Source of the DNA: Salipaludibacillus agaradhaerens | GTDB taxonomy: Bacteria > Bacillota > Bacilli > Bacillales > Salisediminibacteriaceae | Assembly: GCF_002019735.1 (NCBI RefSeq) | Contig: NZ_KV917378.1 | Coordinates: 3,870,869-3,934,868, forward strand | DNA length: 64,000 nucleotides | Direction of reading: 5' to 3' | Shown here: piece by piece, positions 36,051 to 46,147 of the stretch | Layout: every line of letters begins with the position of its first letter | How positions within the stretch are numbered: the stretch's first letter is position 1 | The notes under the pieces: model-generated | What the model was told of the DNA's origin: nothing | Databases searched by the model: none | Seen by the model: the letters and a program-made list of their open reading frames with translations, nothing else | Translations under genes and position numbers: made by a program

Positions 36051-36587
36051 TCACTTTTTAGTGTTACGTTGCTTCTCTTCAAAACGCTTATAATAAGCGG
36101 CTTTTGCCATGTAGTCTTCTCTGATCCGTTTCATTTCTCTAAAGTCGTCATCTGTCAATTCGCGTATGACTTTAGCCGGATGACCGAGTGCTAATGTTCT
36201 TGGTGGAATCTTTTTTCCTGGCGGGACGAGACTTCCTGCACCAATAAAGGCTTCTTCACCGATTTCTGCGCCATCAAGAATAAGTGACCCCATTCCTATC
36301 AAAGCGTGTCTATGAATGAGGCAACTATGTAACGTACATTGATGGCCAACTGTAACCCCTTCTTTCAAATGCAATGGGATGTTAGGACTTTGATGAAGAG
36401 TACTATTATCCTGGACATTAACGTTCTTTTCAATGATTGTTGGGGCTACATCTCCACGTATGACTGTATTAAACCATATGCTTGTATTTTCATGAATAGT
36501 GACATCGCCAGTAATAATAACCCCTGTTGCAATAAAAGCTTCTTCACTGATAAGAGGGGTTTTTCCGTTATATGGGTAAATAGTCAT
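36051..36587 (-). CDS. ytoA: Gamma-carbonic anhydrase-like hexapeptide protein YtoA
   Basis: Left-handed beta-helix protein of the gamma-carbonic anhydrase/PaaY family, 178 residues, forming a trimer with metal between subunits. Hexapeptide repeats run through about 15-140 (GVIITGDVTI, NVNVQDNSTL, ALIGMGSLIL). The metal-ligand histidines are recognisable in STLHQS and VGHQCTLHSC. It ends in a basic helical tail. Activity is not proven for this subgroup. The ATG at 36587 (7 bases after AAGGAGG) is preferred to the TTG at 36590. It keeps the B. subtilis order next to ytpA. Confidence 0.9.
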   Translation of the reverse strand: MTIYPYNGKTPLISEEAFIATGVIITGDVTIHENTSIWFNTVIRGDVAPTIIEKNVNVQDNSTLHQSPNIPLHLKEGVTVGHQCTLHSCLIHRHALIGMGSLILDGAEIGEEAFIGAGSLVPPGKKIPPRTLALGHPAKVIRELTDDDFREMKRIREDYMAKAAYYKRFEEKQRNTKK

Positions 36588-36734
36588 CAACTCGCCTCCT
36601 TAAAAATACTTATACTTTCACCAATAGTTTAGCAAATTTTCTTTTGGGAACGAAATCTCAATTTCTATGACTTGACGAAAGTGTTATGGAAAGGGAAGAT
36701 AGTAAGAAAACAGACTGAATCGAAGGTGATAAAT

Positions 36735-37529
36735 ATGTGGAGATGGGAAGCAAAGTCAAAAGAGGCTAAAGGGGTATTTGTTGTTGTTCACGGAGCTGGA
36801 GAATATCATGTGCGTTACAAGTGGATTACTGAGCGGTTAAATGAATTTGGGTTTCATGTTATACTCGGGGACTTACCTGGCCAAGGGACAACGGAAGGGA
36901 GAAAAGGTCACGTAAAAAGCTTCAATGACTACATAAAAGCTGTATCAGGCTGGCTTAATGAAGCTAAAAAGTATGGTTTACCTGTGATTTTATTAGGCCA
37001 TAGTATGGGAGGCCTTATATCAACTCGCACGCTAATGGAGATGCGAGAAGAAAAGCTCCCTCAAATGGTGATTTTGTCATCACCTTGCTTTGGATTATTT
37101 AATAAAACGCCGATAAACAAAAAGATACTTTCATTGGCATTGAATAGAGTGACACCTGGTTTGAGGTTTCCGTCAGGTCTTGAAACAGGATCAGGTACGC
37201 GCGACCCGTTAATGCGGGAACGAGATGCCACCGATCATTTGTTAATCAAAAAAGTTAGTGTCAGATGGTATAGAGAATTAGATAAAGCGATGAAAATAGC
37301 TCATGACAATACAGAACGCTTTCCAGAACTACCGCTACTTGTGATGCAAGGTGGCGATGACCGAATTGTTGATAAATTTAAAGTGAAAGAATGGTTTAAT
37401 CAAGTGGATTTAAAGGATAAATATTATAAAGAATGGGAAGGACTGTACCATGAAGTGTTAAACGAACCGGAAAAAAATCACGTGCTGGCTCATATGCTCG
37501 GTTTCGTTACGATGAATCTTCATAATTAA
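36735..37529 (+). CDS. ytpA: Alpha/beta hydrolase, lysophospholipase YtpA
   Basis: Serine hydrolase of the monoacylglycerol lipase/lysophospholipase family. In B. subtilis YtpA is linked to making the lysophospholipid antibiotic bacilysocin. The 264-residue protein has the nucleophile Ser90 in GHSMGG, an oxyanion HGAGE at 19-23, catalytic Asp near 208-209 (GGDDRIVD) and His239 in YHEV. No signal peptide is seen. I chose the ATG at 36735 (MWRWEAK), matching the B. subtilis N terminus; the frame from 36672 has no ribosome binding site. ytpB follows after 35 bases, as in B. subtilis. Confidence 0.88.
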   Translation: MWRWEAKSKEAKGVFVVVHGAGEYHVRYKWITERLNEFGFHVILGDLPGQGTTEGRKGHVKSFNDYIKAVSGWLNEAKKYGLPVILLGHSMGGLISTRTLMEMREEKLPQMVILSSPCFGLFNKTPINKKILSLALNRVTPGLRFPSGLETGSGTRDPLMRERDATDHLLIKKVSVRWYRELDKAMKIAHDNTERFPELPLLVMQGGDDRIVDKFKVKEWFNQVDLKDKYYKEWEGLYHEVLNEPEKNHVLAHMLGFVTMNLHN

Positions 37530-37564
37530 GTGGTTCTGTTCACCGTGTGATGGAGGAATGTGAA

Positions 37565-38674
37565 GTGACGATCCCTACGACATCTTGGTCTCTTATGATT
37601 CAAATATATAAAAAGGTTATTCCGGAGGTCTATACATGCTTAGATGAGTGGCGGAAGCGAGCTAAAGAGATTCCAGATCCAGAGCTTCGGGAACAAGCGT
37701 TAGCAAGTATTGCTAACAAAGCGTTTCACTGTGAAGGTGGTGCTGTCTATGCGCTATTGGCAGGTGATCATCTAAAGGAAGCAGTTAAGTTTATTGTGGC
37801 TTATCAAACGATCAGTGATTATTTAGATAATTTGTGTGATAGAAGCACTTCGTTAGACCCAAAGGATTTTAGTGCGCTTCACATGGCGATGTCAGATGCT
37901 CTTACAGTAAACGCACCATTGCATGATTATTACCACTATCGAAGTGAAAAGGATGACGGGGGATATTTATCTGAGCTCGTAAAAACCTGCCAGACGTGTA
38001 TCTTATCATTTCCTGCTTACAAGGAGGTTGAAGCTCAAAACCTTCAGTTAGCTTCTTTATATAGTGACTTACAAGTGAATAAGCATGTCCATCACGAGAA
38101 CAGAGAAACACGGCTGATTGATTGGTTTGAACAGCATAAAGCACAGGTGGCGCCCATGACATGGTATGAATTTTCGGCTTGTACAGGATCAACTCTCGGA
38201 ATATTTTGTTTAAGTTCATATGCAGCAGGTGACGCTTCCTTTTCAAAAAAAGAGGCAGAGCTTGTTAAAGATGGGTATTTCCCTTGGGTTCAAGGGCTAC
38301 ATATTATGATGGATTATTTCATTGATCAAGAGGAAGATCGTATAGAAGGGGATTTAAATTTTTGTTTTTACTATGAGAGTGACGAAACACTACTTAGTAG
38401 AATGGAACAGTTCTTTATGAAAGCTGATGATTCGCTAAAAACTCTGAGAGATAACAAATTTCATCGGCTCATTAATAATGGGTTACTCGCTATTTATCTT
38501 GCGGATGAAAAAGTCAAAAAAGATGCTAATTTAAAAAGAAATAAACGTCGCTTAATGCGTCATGGTGGAATGACAACGTTACTCTTTTATTCATTTATAA
38601 AGTTTAACCTAAAAACCGCCCGAAGAGAAAAAGCGACAGGGGTAGTGAGGCTAGGACAAAACAGTTTTTATTGA
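37565..38674 (+). CDS. ytpB: Tetraprenyl-beta-curcumene synthase YtpB (DUF2600)
   Basis: Large terpene synthase that cyclises a C35 prenyl diphosphate to tetraprenyl-beta-curcumene, the first step to sesquarterpenes (baciterpenes), which in Bacillus affect spores and membranes. It is 369 residues and all-helical; the Asp-rich motif YQTISDYLDNLCD near residue 85-95 should hold the Mg cluster. It does not resemble classical terpene synthases, which is typical for this family. The start is GTG at 37565, with GGAGG 8 bases before it. The gene is followed by a strong terminator. Naming rests on synteny with ytpA, ytqA and ytqB and on the family pattern. Confidence 0.88.
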   Translation: MTIPTTSWSLMIQIYKKVIPEVYTCLDEWRKRAKEIPDPELREQALASIANKAFHCEGGAVYALLAGDHLKEAVKFIVAYQTISDYLDNLCDRSTSLDPKDFSALHMAMSDALTVNAPLHDYYHYRSEKDDGGYLSELVKTCQTCILSFPAYKEVEAQNLQLASLYSDLQVNKHVHHENRETRLIDWFEQHKAQVAPMTWYEFSACTGSTLGIFCLSSYAAGDASFSKKEAELVKDGYFPWVQGLHIMMDYFIDQEEDRIEGDLNFCFYYESDETLLSRMEQFFMKADDSLKTLRDNKFHRLINNGLLAIYLADEKVKKDANLKRNKRRLMRHGGMTTLLFYSFIKFNLKTARREKATGVVRLGQNSFY

Positions 38675-38676
38675 AG

Positions 38677-38718
38677 TAGAAGATGCGATTATCATTTATG
38701 ATAATCGCATCTTCTTAT
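38677..38718. terminator. Bidirectional terminator between ytpB and ytqB
   Basis: GAAGATGCGATTATCA pairs perfectly with its complement (38679-38714) around a 4-base loop, between two convergent genes. The stem ends are T/A-rich on both strands. Confidence 0.85.
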
Positions 38719-38747
38719 GTTGGAATAGTATAAAGAGCATTTTATTC

Positions 38748-39320
38748 TTAGCGCTTTTCGATAGCAATAATAAACGGCGGGTTATTTCGCTGATTCGTGA
38801 ATCGATATTCTAGCACATGGTACATGTCTTGAGGCAATTGACGTACAAAAGGTATGACCACCTCTCGCTCTTTTTTCCCTTCCATATGGCCACTATAAAT
38901 GACTAGTATGAGAAGGCCCTCAGATTTTAAATGAGTTAAAATATGACGTATCGCTGTGATCGTTGTCTCAGCTATGGTTACGATCGATTTATCACTCCCA
39001 GGCAAATAGCCTAAATTGAAAATTGCGCCATCAACTTGTCCGTTATGCTCAGTTTTTAGATATGTGAGTAAGTTTTCGTGTCCATCATGAATGAGATTGA
39101 CAGGGGTTAACGCACTTTCTGACATAAGCCGGCTCTTAGTTGTCTCAATCGCCTGCTTTTGGATATCGAAGCTATATACAAAGCCGTGTTCGCCAACGCA
39201 TTTCGCTAAAAAGAGTGTATCATGCCCATTACCAGCTGTGGCATCAATCGCTATCCCACTCTTAGGAACGGCTTTCGCTAATAATTCCCTTGCGAAGGGG
39301 AGAATACGTGTTAATTTCAT
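38748..39320 (-). CDS. ytqB: tRNA methyltransferase YtqB/MnmM
   Basis: SAM-dependent methyltransferase, 190 residues, Rossmann fold with motif I AIDATAGNGHDTLFLA at about 24-39 and the catalytic-loop-like NLGYLPG. YtqB of B. subtilis, recently called MnmM, methylates 5-aminomethyl-2-thiouridine at tRNA position 34 to mnm5s2U, replacing the MnmC methylase of enterobacteria. The ATG overlaps the stop of ytqA (ATGA), so the two are coupled and probably act in the same pathway. Confidence 0.9.
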   Translation of the reverse strand: MKLTRILPFARELLAKAVPKSGIAIDATAGNGHDTLFLAKCVGEHGFVYSFDIQKQAIETTKSRLMSESALTPVNLIHDGHENLLTYLKTEHNGQVDGAIFNLGYLPGSDKSIVTIAETTITAIRHILTHLKSEGLLILVIYSGHMEGKKEREVVIPFVRQLPQDMYHVLEYRFTNQRNNPPFIIAIEKR

Positions 39321-40285
39321 AACGCAATCCCCTTTTGACTACCGTCAGTAGAGAAGTATTTTCCTTGCCAACTGTTACGTTCTTTCATTTCTTTATCGAT
39401 CCCATTTAGCACTTCCCACTTATTTAAACTCCACATCGGTCCGATCATTAAATCTGCAGGACCATCTCCTGTTAAGCGGTGAACAATCATTGAAGGAGGA
39501 AGGACTTCTAACTGATCACAGACGAGCTTAATATAAGTCTCTTTATCCATTAAGTCCAGCATCCCTTTTTCATATTGTTTAACCATTGGCGTCCTTTTTA
39601 ATAAGTGGAGTAAATGTATTTTAATCCCTTGGACATCTAGTTTAGCCACTTCTTTAGCCGTTTGAAGCATCATGGCATTCGTCTCCAATGGCAAGCCGTT
39701 AATTATATGAGAGCATACGCGAATACCATGCTTGCGAAGCTTTTTTACACCTTCAACATAACATTGAAAATCATGAGCGCGGTTAATAAGTTCTCCTGTT
39801 TGATCATGGGCCGTTTGCAAACCTAACTCCACCCATAAATAAGTGCGCTTATTCAGTTCTGCCAAGTACGCAACTACATCATCTGGTAAACAGTCAGGAC
39901 GTGTGGCGATGGAGAGACCGATCACATCTTCCTGCTTTAAAATGACCTCATACATGTCACGAAGCTCCTCTACGGGGGCATACGTATTTGTATAGGCTTG
40001 AAAATAACCGATATATTTTCCCGAGCGCCATTTTTTATGAAGTTTGTCTTTAATCGTATGAAACTGTGTGACTAAATCATCACGTCTGTCGCCGGCAAAG
40101 TCGCCAGAGCCTCGCTCACTACAAAATGTACAGCCACCGTAAGCAACATTTCCATCCCGATTAGGACAGTCAAATCCCCCGTCTAAAGGGACTTTAAATA
40201 TTTTTTCACCAAATTGCTGTTTCAAATGATAATTCCATGTGAGATAGCGCTTATCTCCGAAAAGATGCGCTTGTTCGTTAGTCAT
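39317..40285 (-). CDS. ytqA: Radical SAM protein YtqA (TIGR01212 family, MnmL)
   Basis: Radical S-adenosylmethionine enzyme, 322 residues. Its 4Fe-4S cysteines are Cys40, Cys52 and Cys55 in DCPNRDGNVAYGGCTFCSER, the long-spaced pattern of the YtqA/YhcC family. SIATRPDCLPDDVV and VELGLQTAHD are typical downstream motifs. YtqA has been proposed (as MnmL) to convert the cmnm5 side chain of tRNA uridine 34 to nm5, the step before YtqB; that is literature inference. It overlaps ytqB by four bases. The best site, AAAGG, is rather far from the ATG. A dispersed repeat begins 22 bases upstream of this start. Confidence 0.9.
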   Translation of the reverse strand: MTNEQAHLFGDKRYLTWNYHLKQQFGEKIFKVPLDGGFDCPNRDGNVAYGGCTFCSERGSGDFAGDRRDDLVTQFHTIKDKLHKKWRSGKYIGYFQAYTNTYAPVEELRDMYEVILKQEDVIGLSIATRPDCLPDDVVAYLAELNKRTYLWVELGLQTAHDQTGELINRAHDFQCYVEGVKKLRKHGIRVCSHIINGLPLETNAMMLQTAKEVAKLDVQGIKIHLLHLLKRTPMVKQYEKGMLDLMDKETYIKLVCDQLEVLPPSMIVHRLTGDGPADLMIGPMWSLNKWEVLNGIDKEMKERNSWQGKYFSTDGSQKGIAL

Positions 40286-40306
40286 CGCATTGTCAACTGC
40301 CTTTCA

Positions 40307-40450
40307 TTTATCACAGGTAACTGTCCATAAAGCGTCGGCGTCAAAATAGAGAGGAGAGGTATCCTTATTTTGCCGGGGCTACCGGACGCTAAGGTCCTGA
40401 TTAACTTAATCTTCAATTAGTGGGATCACTGATTGAAGATTCGTTTTATG
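40307..40450 (+). repeat. Dispersed intergenic repeat, copy 2
   Basis: This 144 bp copy starts TTTATCACAGGTAACTGTCC and ends CGTTTTATG. It has the stem CAAAATA / TATTTTG, the hairpin GGACGCTAAGGTCC, and a terminal hairpin AATCTTCAAT / ATTGAAGATT that differs from the other copies but still pairs. Its last bases overlap the ltaE stop codon (40446-40448). Confidence 0.8.
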
Positions 40451-41465
40451 AACATGTTTTTAATAAGTTAATGACGTCGTTAATATTTTTTGTAGATATA
40501 TTTAAATGTGTTGTGAAACGTAATGCTTCAGGTTTATATTGGATTACGGAAATGCCTTTTTCAGCTAGCAGGGATACCCATTCTTTAGCTGTCTTAGCAG
40601 AGTGGGCTGTGTCGGCAATAATGATGTTGGTATGAATGTCGTGAGTGACTACCATATCAGTATATCTATTTATTGCAGCTGCTAACATTCGAGCATGTTC
40701 GTGATCGTCTTCCAAACGTTTTATATTTGATTTTAACGCTAGCAGGCCTGGAGCTGCAAGTACACCTGCTTGGCGAAGGCCACCTCCGAGCATTTTTCGT
40801 TTTTTTCTGGCGTTAGCGATAAATTGTTTACTACCAGCTAGAATGGATCCTACAGGGGCACCGAGCCCTTTTGAGAGGCAAAATTGTACGGTATCCACAT
40901 GTTGCGTAATCGTTGTCACGTCTTCTTTGATGGCAACTGCAGCGTTAAAGAGACGAGCGCCATCCATATGTACTGGCACGTTATGGTGAGTGGCTATTTC
41001 CGCTACATGTTTTAAGTAATCAATCGTTAACACAGTTCCACCGCTACGGTTATGCGTGTTTTCAAGCCAGATTAGGCCTGTTTCAGGGAAATGCACATCA
41101 TCTGGTCGTATGGCTTCCTCCAGTGTTTTCAATGGTATTTCTCCGTTTATGTGGGGAAGTGTACGTGATTGAACACTAGCAAAAGCAGAAATAGCGCCAC
41201 CTTCATAAATAAATACGTGCGCGTCTTCGTCCATAATCACTTCTTGCCCTAAATGAGTATGAGACAAAACGGCTATTTGATTACCTTGTGTACCGCTTGT
41301 GACGAAGAGGGCCGCTTCTTTTCCCACAAGCTTAGCTGCGTATGCTTCTAATTCATTGACTGTAGGGTCTTCTCCATATACATCATCACCCACATCAGCT
41401 TTTGCCATCACATCCCGCATTAACTGGCTCGGTTTGGTAACTGTATCACTTCGTAAATCAATCAT
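40446..41465 (-). CDS. ltaE: Low-specificity L-threonine aldolase
   Basis: PLP enzyme that splits L-threonine or L-allo-threonine to glycine and acetaldehyde, 339 residues. The N terminus [12 protein letters not shown] is the family hallmark. The PLP-binding Lys199 lies in [12 protein letters not shown], and [13 protein letters not shown] carries the pyridine-ring Asp. AGGAGG precedes the ATG. The stop codon falls inside the end of a dispersed repeat, so the last residues could have been reshaped by the insertion; the protein end ([17 protein letters not shown]) still looks natural. Confidence 0.94.
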   Translation of the reverse strand: MIDLRSDTVTKPSQLMRDVMAKADVGDDVYGEDPTVNELEAYAAKLVGKEAALFVTSGTQGNQIAVLSHTHLGQEVIMDEDAHVFIYEGGAISAFASVQSRTLPHINGEIPLKTLEEAIRPDDVHFPETGLIWLENTHNRSGGTVLTIDYLKHVAEIATHHNVPVHMDGARLFNAAVAIKEDVTTITQHVDTVQFCLSKGLGAPVGSILAGSKQFIANARKKRKMLGGGLRQAGVLAAPGLLALKSNIKRLEDDHEHARMLAAAINRYTDMVVTHDIHTNIIIADTAHSAKTAKEWVSLLAEKGISVIQYKPEALRFTTHLNISTKNINDVINLLKTCS

Positions 41466-41553
41466 GAAGCTCGTCCTCCTCTATGGGTCTGTTTCTTCTA
41501 TCCTATCACACTTGCACAGCGTGAAAATAATACTAATCATTACAAAGGTGTGA

Positions 41554-41712
41554 TTTGATCACAGATAACCGTTCGTAAACGTCCTAGGTCAAAATAGAAA
41601 GGAGAGCTAACTCTATTTAGGCGGGAGCTAACGGCCGCTAATGTCCTGATTCACGCCACTACCAATCAGTGGAGAGGAACGGAAACTTCCACTCATTGAA
41701 GGTTCATTTTGT
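41554..41712 (+). repeat. Dispersed intergenic repeat, copy 3
   Basis: Near full-length copy between the divergent ltaE and yttB genes. It keeps GATCACAGATAACCG, AAAATAGA / TCTATTT, GGCCGCTAATGTCC and CAATCAGTGGAG / CTTCCACTCATTG, with some stem mismatches. It fills most of the 311-base gap, so both promoters must lie at its edges or inside it. Confidence 0.8.
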
Positions 41713-41776
41713 TGCTAATTAAATCATAATCATCTAATCTATTAGTTAGTGTATCGAAATAATGGAGGGGAAATAC

Positions 41777-42985
41777 GTGCCAAAAGCAATTTGGATTTTA
41801 GTCATTGGGATGACAATTAATGTGACAGGTGCGTCATTTTTATGGCCGCTGAATACCATATATATGAGTCAAGAACTAGGGCGTTCTTTAACAGTGGCTG
41901 GCAGTATTATTATGATAAACGCAGCTGCAGGGGTTGCAGGGAATCTATTAGGTGGTAGGTTGTTTGATAAAATTGGTGGCTATAAAACGATTATGGCCGG
42001 CGTTACGATTACAACAGTGAGCGCCTTTACGCTAGCTGTTTTCCATCAGTCATTTATAGCCTATGTACTCATGCTCACCACGATTGGATTTGGTGGAGGT
42101 ATGATGGTGCCTTGTATGTATGCATTAGCCGGAGCGATTTGGCCTGAAGGTGGACGCAAGCCGTTTAATGCCATGTACGTGGCACAAAATGTGGGTGTTG
42201 CCGCAGGGGCAGCCATTGGCGGGTTGCTTGCCAGCTTGAGATTCGATTTTGTCTTCTTTGGGAACGGTGTGATGTATTTTAGTTTTTTCTTATTGGCACT
42301 CACTTTTTTTAAACATCTTGAAGAGGAAGGAAGGAAAGTATCAGCTTCCTCTACGTTTCAACAGACAGAGCGAGTGGAAAGTAGTAAGCGATTCCAAGCA
42401 CTTCTTTTGCTATGCGCTGGCTTCTTAGTGTGTTGGATTGCTTATACTCAGTGGGCATCGACTATTTCCGTTCATACGCAAAACTTAGGAATACCTTTAA
42501 GTGCGTACAGTCTATTGTGGACGATTAATGGGGGAATGATTATTTTTTGTCAGCCTCTTATTAAATTTTTTATAAGAAGATGGGTTCATTCTTTAAAAGC
42601 ACAAATTTATGTGGGGCTTAGTATTTTCATGGTTTCGTATTTAATTTTAGCTAGTGCTGAAGTGTTGACAGCATTTGTGGTAGCGATGATTATTCTAACA
42701 TTGGGAGAAATGTTTGTTTGGCCAGCTATACCGACAATTGCGCACACATTAGCTCCAAAAGGAAAGGCTGGCTTTTATCAAGGAATTGTCAATAGTGTCG
42801 GAACTGGAGGTAGGATGATTGGACCGCTTTTCGGTGGACTCATGGCTGACTTATTTGGAATGGCGGTCTTATTTTATGTGCTTGTCGCTATGTTTTCGAT
42901 TGCCTTTATCATGACCCGAATTTTCGATAAAGGCGTTCCACACCTGGATTTTACGAAAAAACGACAAGAACGTTCAGCTTCTTAG
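41777..42985 (+). CDS. yttB: MFS transporter YttB
   Basis: Major facilitator membrane transporter, 402 residues with about twelve spans and the loop 2-3 motif GGRLFDKIGGYK. It is likely a drug or metabolite efflux pump; the substrate is not known. The start is GTG at 41777, six bases after GGAGGGG; the ATG at 41762 overlaps that site. It sits directly before leuS, as yttB does in B. subtilis, which is the main reason for the name. Confidence 0.82.
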   Translation: MPKAIWILVIGMTINVTGASFLWPLNTIYMSQELGRSLTVAGSIIMINAAAGVAGNLLGGRLFDKIGGYKTIMAGVTITTVSAFTLAVFHQSFIAYVLMLTTIGFGGGMMVPCMYALAGAIWPEGGRKPFNAMYVAQNVGVAAGAAIGGLLASLRFDFVFFGNGVMYFSFFLLALTFFKHLEEEGRKVSASSTFQQTERVESSKRFQALLLLCAGFLVCWIAYTQWASTISVHTQNLGIPLSAYSLLWTINGGMIIFCQPLIKFFIRRWVHSLKAQIYVGLSIFMVSYLILASAEVLTAFVVAMIILTLGEMFVWPAIPTIAHTLAPKGKAGFYQGIVNSVGTGGRMIGPLFGGLMADLFGMAVLFYVLVAMFSIAFIMTRIFDKGVPHLDFTKKRQERSAS

Positions 42986-43054
42986 AGGAGTGCTATAAAA
43001 TGGTCGTTCACTAGAGTCTAAAAATACATTTTTTGTAAGGTGTATGAGCAAGAC

Positions 43055-43083
43055 TTGACAGTGATTGTGTCACCTCATAAAAT
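43055..43083 (+). promoter_or_regulatory. Sigma-A promoter of leuS
   Basis: The -35 box TTGACA (43055-43060) and -10 box TAAAAT (43078-43083) are spaced 17 bases apart. Transcription would start near 43090, at the head of the T-box leader. Confidence 0.85.
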
Positions 43084-43089
43084 AACGTA

Positions 43090-43366
43090 TAATGACGATA
43101 AATGAATGTGAAAAAAATGTAGAAAAGGATTAGTAATGAAGTAACCTTGATACAGAGAGTTAACGGTCGGTGAAAGTTAACCATGGTTGTTCATGAACTC
43201 ACCTTGGAGTTGCAAAGGGGAAATCATTTACCCTTTGTCGTGTGACTGGCGTTAACGGTATAGAGTGAGTGCTTATGAAATTAGCGCTAAACGTGGGTGG
43301 TACCGCGGGAAGGATGATTATCAGCCTCTCGTCCCTAGTCATAACTAGTGACGGGAGGCTTTTTGC
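43090..43366 (+). ncRNA. T-box leader of leuS
   Basis: This is a tRNA-sensing leader. The conserved T-box sequence GTGGGTGGTACCGCGG is at 43293-43308. The terminator is GCCTCTCGTC / GACGGGAGGC followed by TTTTT (43323-43366). Stem I lies roughly at 43125-43200, and a likely specifier codon CTC (leucine) stands at 43198-43200 in GAACTCACC. Uncharged tRNA-Leu with anticodon GAG would stabilise the antiterminator and allow leuS transcription. Confidence 0.95.
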
Positions 43367-43421
43367 TTTTAAGCGTTTAAGTAACACTAACTATAGAGAG
43401 AGTTTTAAGGAGGTAACAAAG

Positions 43422-45839
43422 TTGGCATTTGAACATCAGCAAATCGAAAAAAAATGGCAGCACATTTGGGAAGAAAACAAAGTATTCGCGACAACAGAGG
43501 ACCCAGCTAAGAAAAAGTTTTATGCATTGGATATGTTCCCATATCCATCAGGAGCAGGGTTACATGTAGGACATCCAGAAGGCTATACAGCCACTGATAT
43601 TTTGTCACGGATGAAGCGTATGCAAGGGTATAACGTCCTTCATCCAATGGGATGGGATGCTTTTGGTTTACCGGCAGAACAATATGCGCTTGATACCGGT
43701 AAGCACCCGCGTGAATTCACAGAACAAAATATCAATAATTTCCGCAGACAAATCAAAGCACTCGGGTTTTCTTACGATTGGGATAGAGAAGTGAATACAA
43801 CCGATGAGAAATATTATAAATGGACGCAGTGGATTTTCCTTCAACTATATAAAAAAGGGTTAGCGTATGTGGATGAAGTAGCGGTTAATTGGTGTCCTGC
43901 ATTAGGCACTGTCCTAGCCAATGAAGAGGTTATCGATGGAAAAAGTGAACGGGGCGGTCATCCGGTTGAACGCCGTCCGATGAAGCAATGGATGCTTAAG
44001 ATAACCGCTTATGCAGATCGACTTCTTGAAGATTTGGAAGAGTTAGATTGGCCTGAAAGTATTAAAGATATGCAGCGTAATTGGATTGGCAGGTCAGAAG
44101 GTGCGGACGTTCATTTTAAGCTTGATGAGCTTGGAAAAGAGGTGACCGTTTTTACAACACGCCCAGATACTTTATACGGAGCCACGTATCTCGTACTAGC
44201 GCCGGAGCATTCTCTTATTAATGACTTAACGACGGCAGAGCAAAAAGAAGCGGTCACTGCTTATCAGCACCAAGTAGCGACAAAAAGTGACTTAGAACGC
44301 ACAGAACTAGCAAAAGAAAAAACGGGTGTGTTTACAGGTGGGTATGCGACTCATCCTGTAACAGGGGAAAAACTCCCTATTTGGATCGCCGACTATGTTC
44401 TCGTTAATTATGGAACAGGAGCGGTAATGGCGGTTCCTGGACATGATGAACGAGATTATGAATTCGCCAAAACATTTAATTTGCCGATTAAAGAAGTGGT
44501 ATCAGGTGGTGATATTGCAACAGAAGCATACGCTGGTGACGGGCCACACGTTAATTCTGACTTCTTGGATGGCCTTCATAATGAAGAGGCGATTTCAGCA
44601 ATGTGTGACTGGCTAGAAGAAAATAAAAAAGGGGAACGACAAATCACTTACCGATTACGTGATTGGTTATTTAGCCGTCAACGTTATTGGGGAGAACCAA
44701 TTCCGATGATCCATTGGGAAGACGGAACAATGGAACCCATTCCTGAACACGAGTTACCACTCACACTTCCTGAAATGGAGGAATTCAAGCCATCGGGCAC
44801 AGGAGAGTCACCGCTGGCTAACAATACTGAGTGGTTATATGTCACAGATCCTAAATCAGGTAAAAAAGGACGACGTGAAACGAATACGATGCCACAATGG
44901 GCAGGGAGCTGCTGGTATTACTTGCGTTATATTGATCCGCATAATGATGAACAGCTTGCTGATCCAAAGAAGTTACAACAATGGTTACCAGTAGATATTT
45001 ATATTGGTGGTGCGGAACATGCAGTTCTTCATCTCCTGTATGCGCGATTTTGGCATAAAGTGTTGTATGATATCGGCATCGTACCAACAAAAGAGCCGTT
45101 CCAAAAGCTTTATAACCAAGGGATGATTCTTGGAGAGAATAACGAAAAAATGAGTAAGTCAAAAGGAAATGTCGTCAACCCAGACGATATTATTGAGTCT
45201 CACGGTGCGGATACACTTAGACTTTATGAAATGTTCATGGGCCCATTGGATGCTTCCATCGCATGGAGTGAGAATGGATTAGATGGTGCGCGGCGTTTTC
45301 TCGACCGTGTATGGCGGTTAATCATTACCGATGAAGGAAAGCTAAACCCTATTATCGCTGATGCTCATGGCAGTGACGAGATGACCCGCGTCTATCATCA
45401 AACCGTGAAAAAAGTGACGGATGATTTTGAGGGATTAAGGTTTAATACGGGTATTTCACAATTAATGGTGTTTGTAAATGAAGCTTATAAACAGGAAATG
45501 CTATCAAGAAGTCACCTGGAAGGCTTCCTTAAATTATTGTCGCCAGTGGCTCCTCATTTAAGTGAAGAACTATGGAGCCACCTAGGACATGAAGAGACGT
45601 TGGCATACAGCTTGTGGCCAGTTTATGATGAAACATGGCTCGTCGAGAATGAAGTAGAAATCGTGGTACAAGTAAACGGAAAAGTTCGCACAAAACTGAT
45701 GGTAGCTAAGGAAGCTACCAAAGAAGAATTAGAAGAACAAGCACTTACATTAGAGAAGATAAAAGAAGAAATAGACGGCAAAACCATTCGAAAAGTAATT
45801 GCTGTCCCAGGAAAATTAGTGAACATTGTTGCTAACTAA
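43422..45839 (+). CDS. leuS: Leucyl-tRNA synthetase
   Basis: Charges tRNA-Leu with leucine. The class I motifs are present: HVGH at 48-51 (HIGH) and KMSKS at 576-580. The editing CP1 domain is inserted between (for example [14 protein letters not shown]), followed by the anticodon-binding and C-terminal domains. The 805-residue length is standard. The start is TTG at 43422, 8 bases after AAGGAGG; the longer open frame from 43269 runs through the T-box and is not used. Expression is controlled by the T-box leader. Confidence 0.98.
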   Translation: MAFEHQQIEKKWQHIWEENKVFATTEDPAKKKFYALDMFPYPSGAGLHVGHPEGYTATDILSRMKRMQGYNVLHPMGWDAFGLPAEQYALDTGKHPREFTEQNINNFRRQIKALGFSYDWDREVNTTDEKYYKWTQWIFLQLYKKGLAYVDEVAVNWCPALGTVLANEEVIDGKSERGGHPVERRPMKQWMLKITAYADRLLEDLEELDWPESIKDMQRNWIGRSEGADVHFKLDELGKEVTVFTTRPDTLYGATYLVLAPEHSLINDLTTAEQKEAVTAYQHQVATKSDLERTELAKEKTGVFTGGYATHPVTGEKLPIWIADYVLVNYGTGAVMAVPGHDERDYEFAKTFNLPIKEVVSGGDIATEAYAGDGPHVNSDFLDGLHNEEAISAMCDWLEENKKGERQITYRLRDWLFSRQRYWGEPIPMIHWEDGTMEPIPEHELPLTLPEMEEFKPSGTGESPLANNTEWLYVTDPKSGKKGRRETNTMPQWAGSCWYYLRYIDPHNDEQLADPKKLQQWLPVDIYIGGAEHAVLHLLYARFWHKVLYDIGIVPTKEPFQKLYNQGMILGENNEKMSKSKGNVVNPDDIIESHGADTLRLYEMFMGPLDASIAWSENGLDGARRFLDRVWRLIITDEGKLNPIIADAHGSDEMTRVYHQTVKKVTDDFEGLRFNTGISQLMVFVNEAYKQEMLSRSHLEGFLKLLSPVAPHLSEELWSHLGHEETLAYSLWPVYDETWLVENEVEIVVQVNGKVRTKLMVAKEATKEELEEQALTLEKIKEEIDGKTIRKVIAVPGKLVNIVAN

Positions 45840-45849
45840 CACTAATGGG

Positions 45850-45904
45850 CGTCCGACAGAATAAGACACGATGAGCTGTGTTATTATTCTGTCGGGCTTT
45901 TTTG
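45850..45904 (+). terminator. Terminator of leuS
   Basis: CCGACAGAATAA pairs with TTATTCTGTCGG (with a less stable inner part), followed by GCTTTTTTG, 13 bases after the leuS stop. Confidence 0.9.
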
Positions 45905-45955
45905 TATGGGCAAAATAAAAACAACTGCTTAGCGTCAGGATGTGTCTTTTCAAAA

Positions 45956-46092
45956 CATAAAATGAATCTTTAATTAATGGTCCCAATGATTGATAGTTGT
46001 GTTAATGAGGACATTAGCGTCCGTTCCCCCCTAAATAGATTTATCTTTCCTATCTATTTTTGACGTGAGCGTTTTATGGATGGTTAGATAAA
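45956..46092 (-). repeat. Dispersed intergenic repeat, copy 4 (inverted)
   Basis: This is the only full copy on the minus strand. Read in the repeat's direction it gives TTTATCTAACCATCCATAAAACG, AAATAGAT / ATCTATTT, ACGGACGCTAATGTCC and a CATAAAATG-type end. Its last hairpin is decayed (CAATCATTGGGA). It sits between the convergent leuS and ytfP genes. Confidence 0.8.
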
Positions 46093-46132
46093 ACAAAACG
46101 CCCTTCTTCAGATTAACGAAGAGAGGCGAAAT
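46093..46132 (-). terminator. Terminator of ytfP
   Basis: On the minus strand CGCCTCTCTTC pairs imperfectly with GAAGAAGGGCG and is followed by TTTTGTTTT, close behind the ytfP stop. Confidence 0.65.
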
Positions 46133-46147
46133 GATAAAAAAACTTTA

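Noticed and set aside
43269-43421. Longer leuS start from the ATG at 43269
   Set aside because: This stretch is the T-box antiterminator and terminator; the TTG at 43422 has a perfect AGGAGG and the normal protein N terminus.
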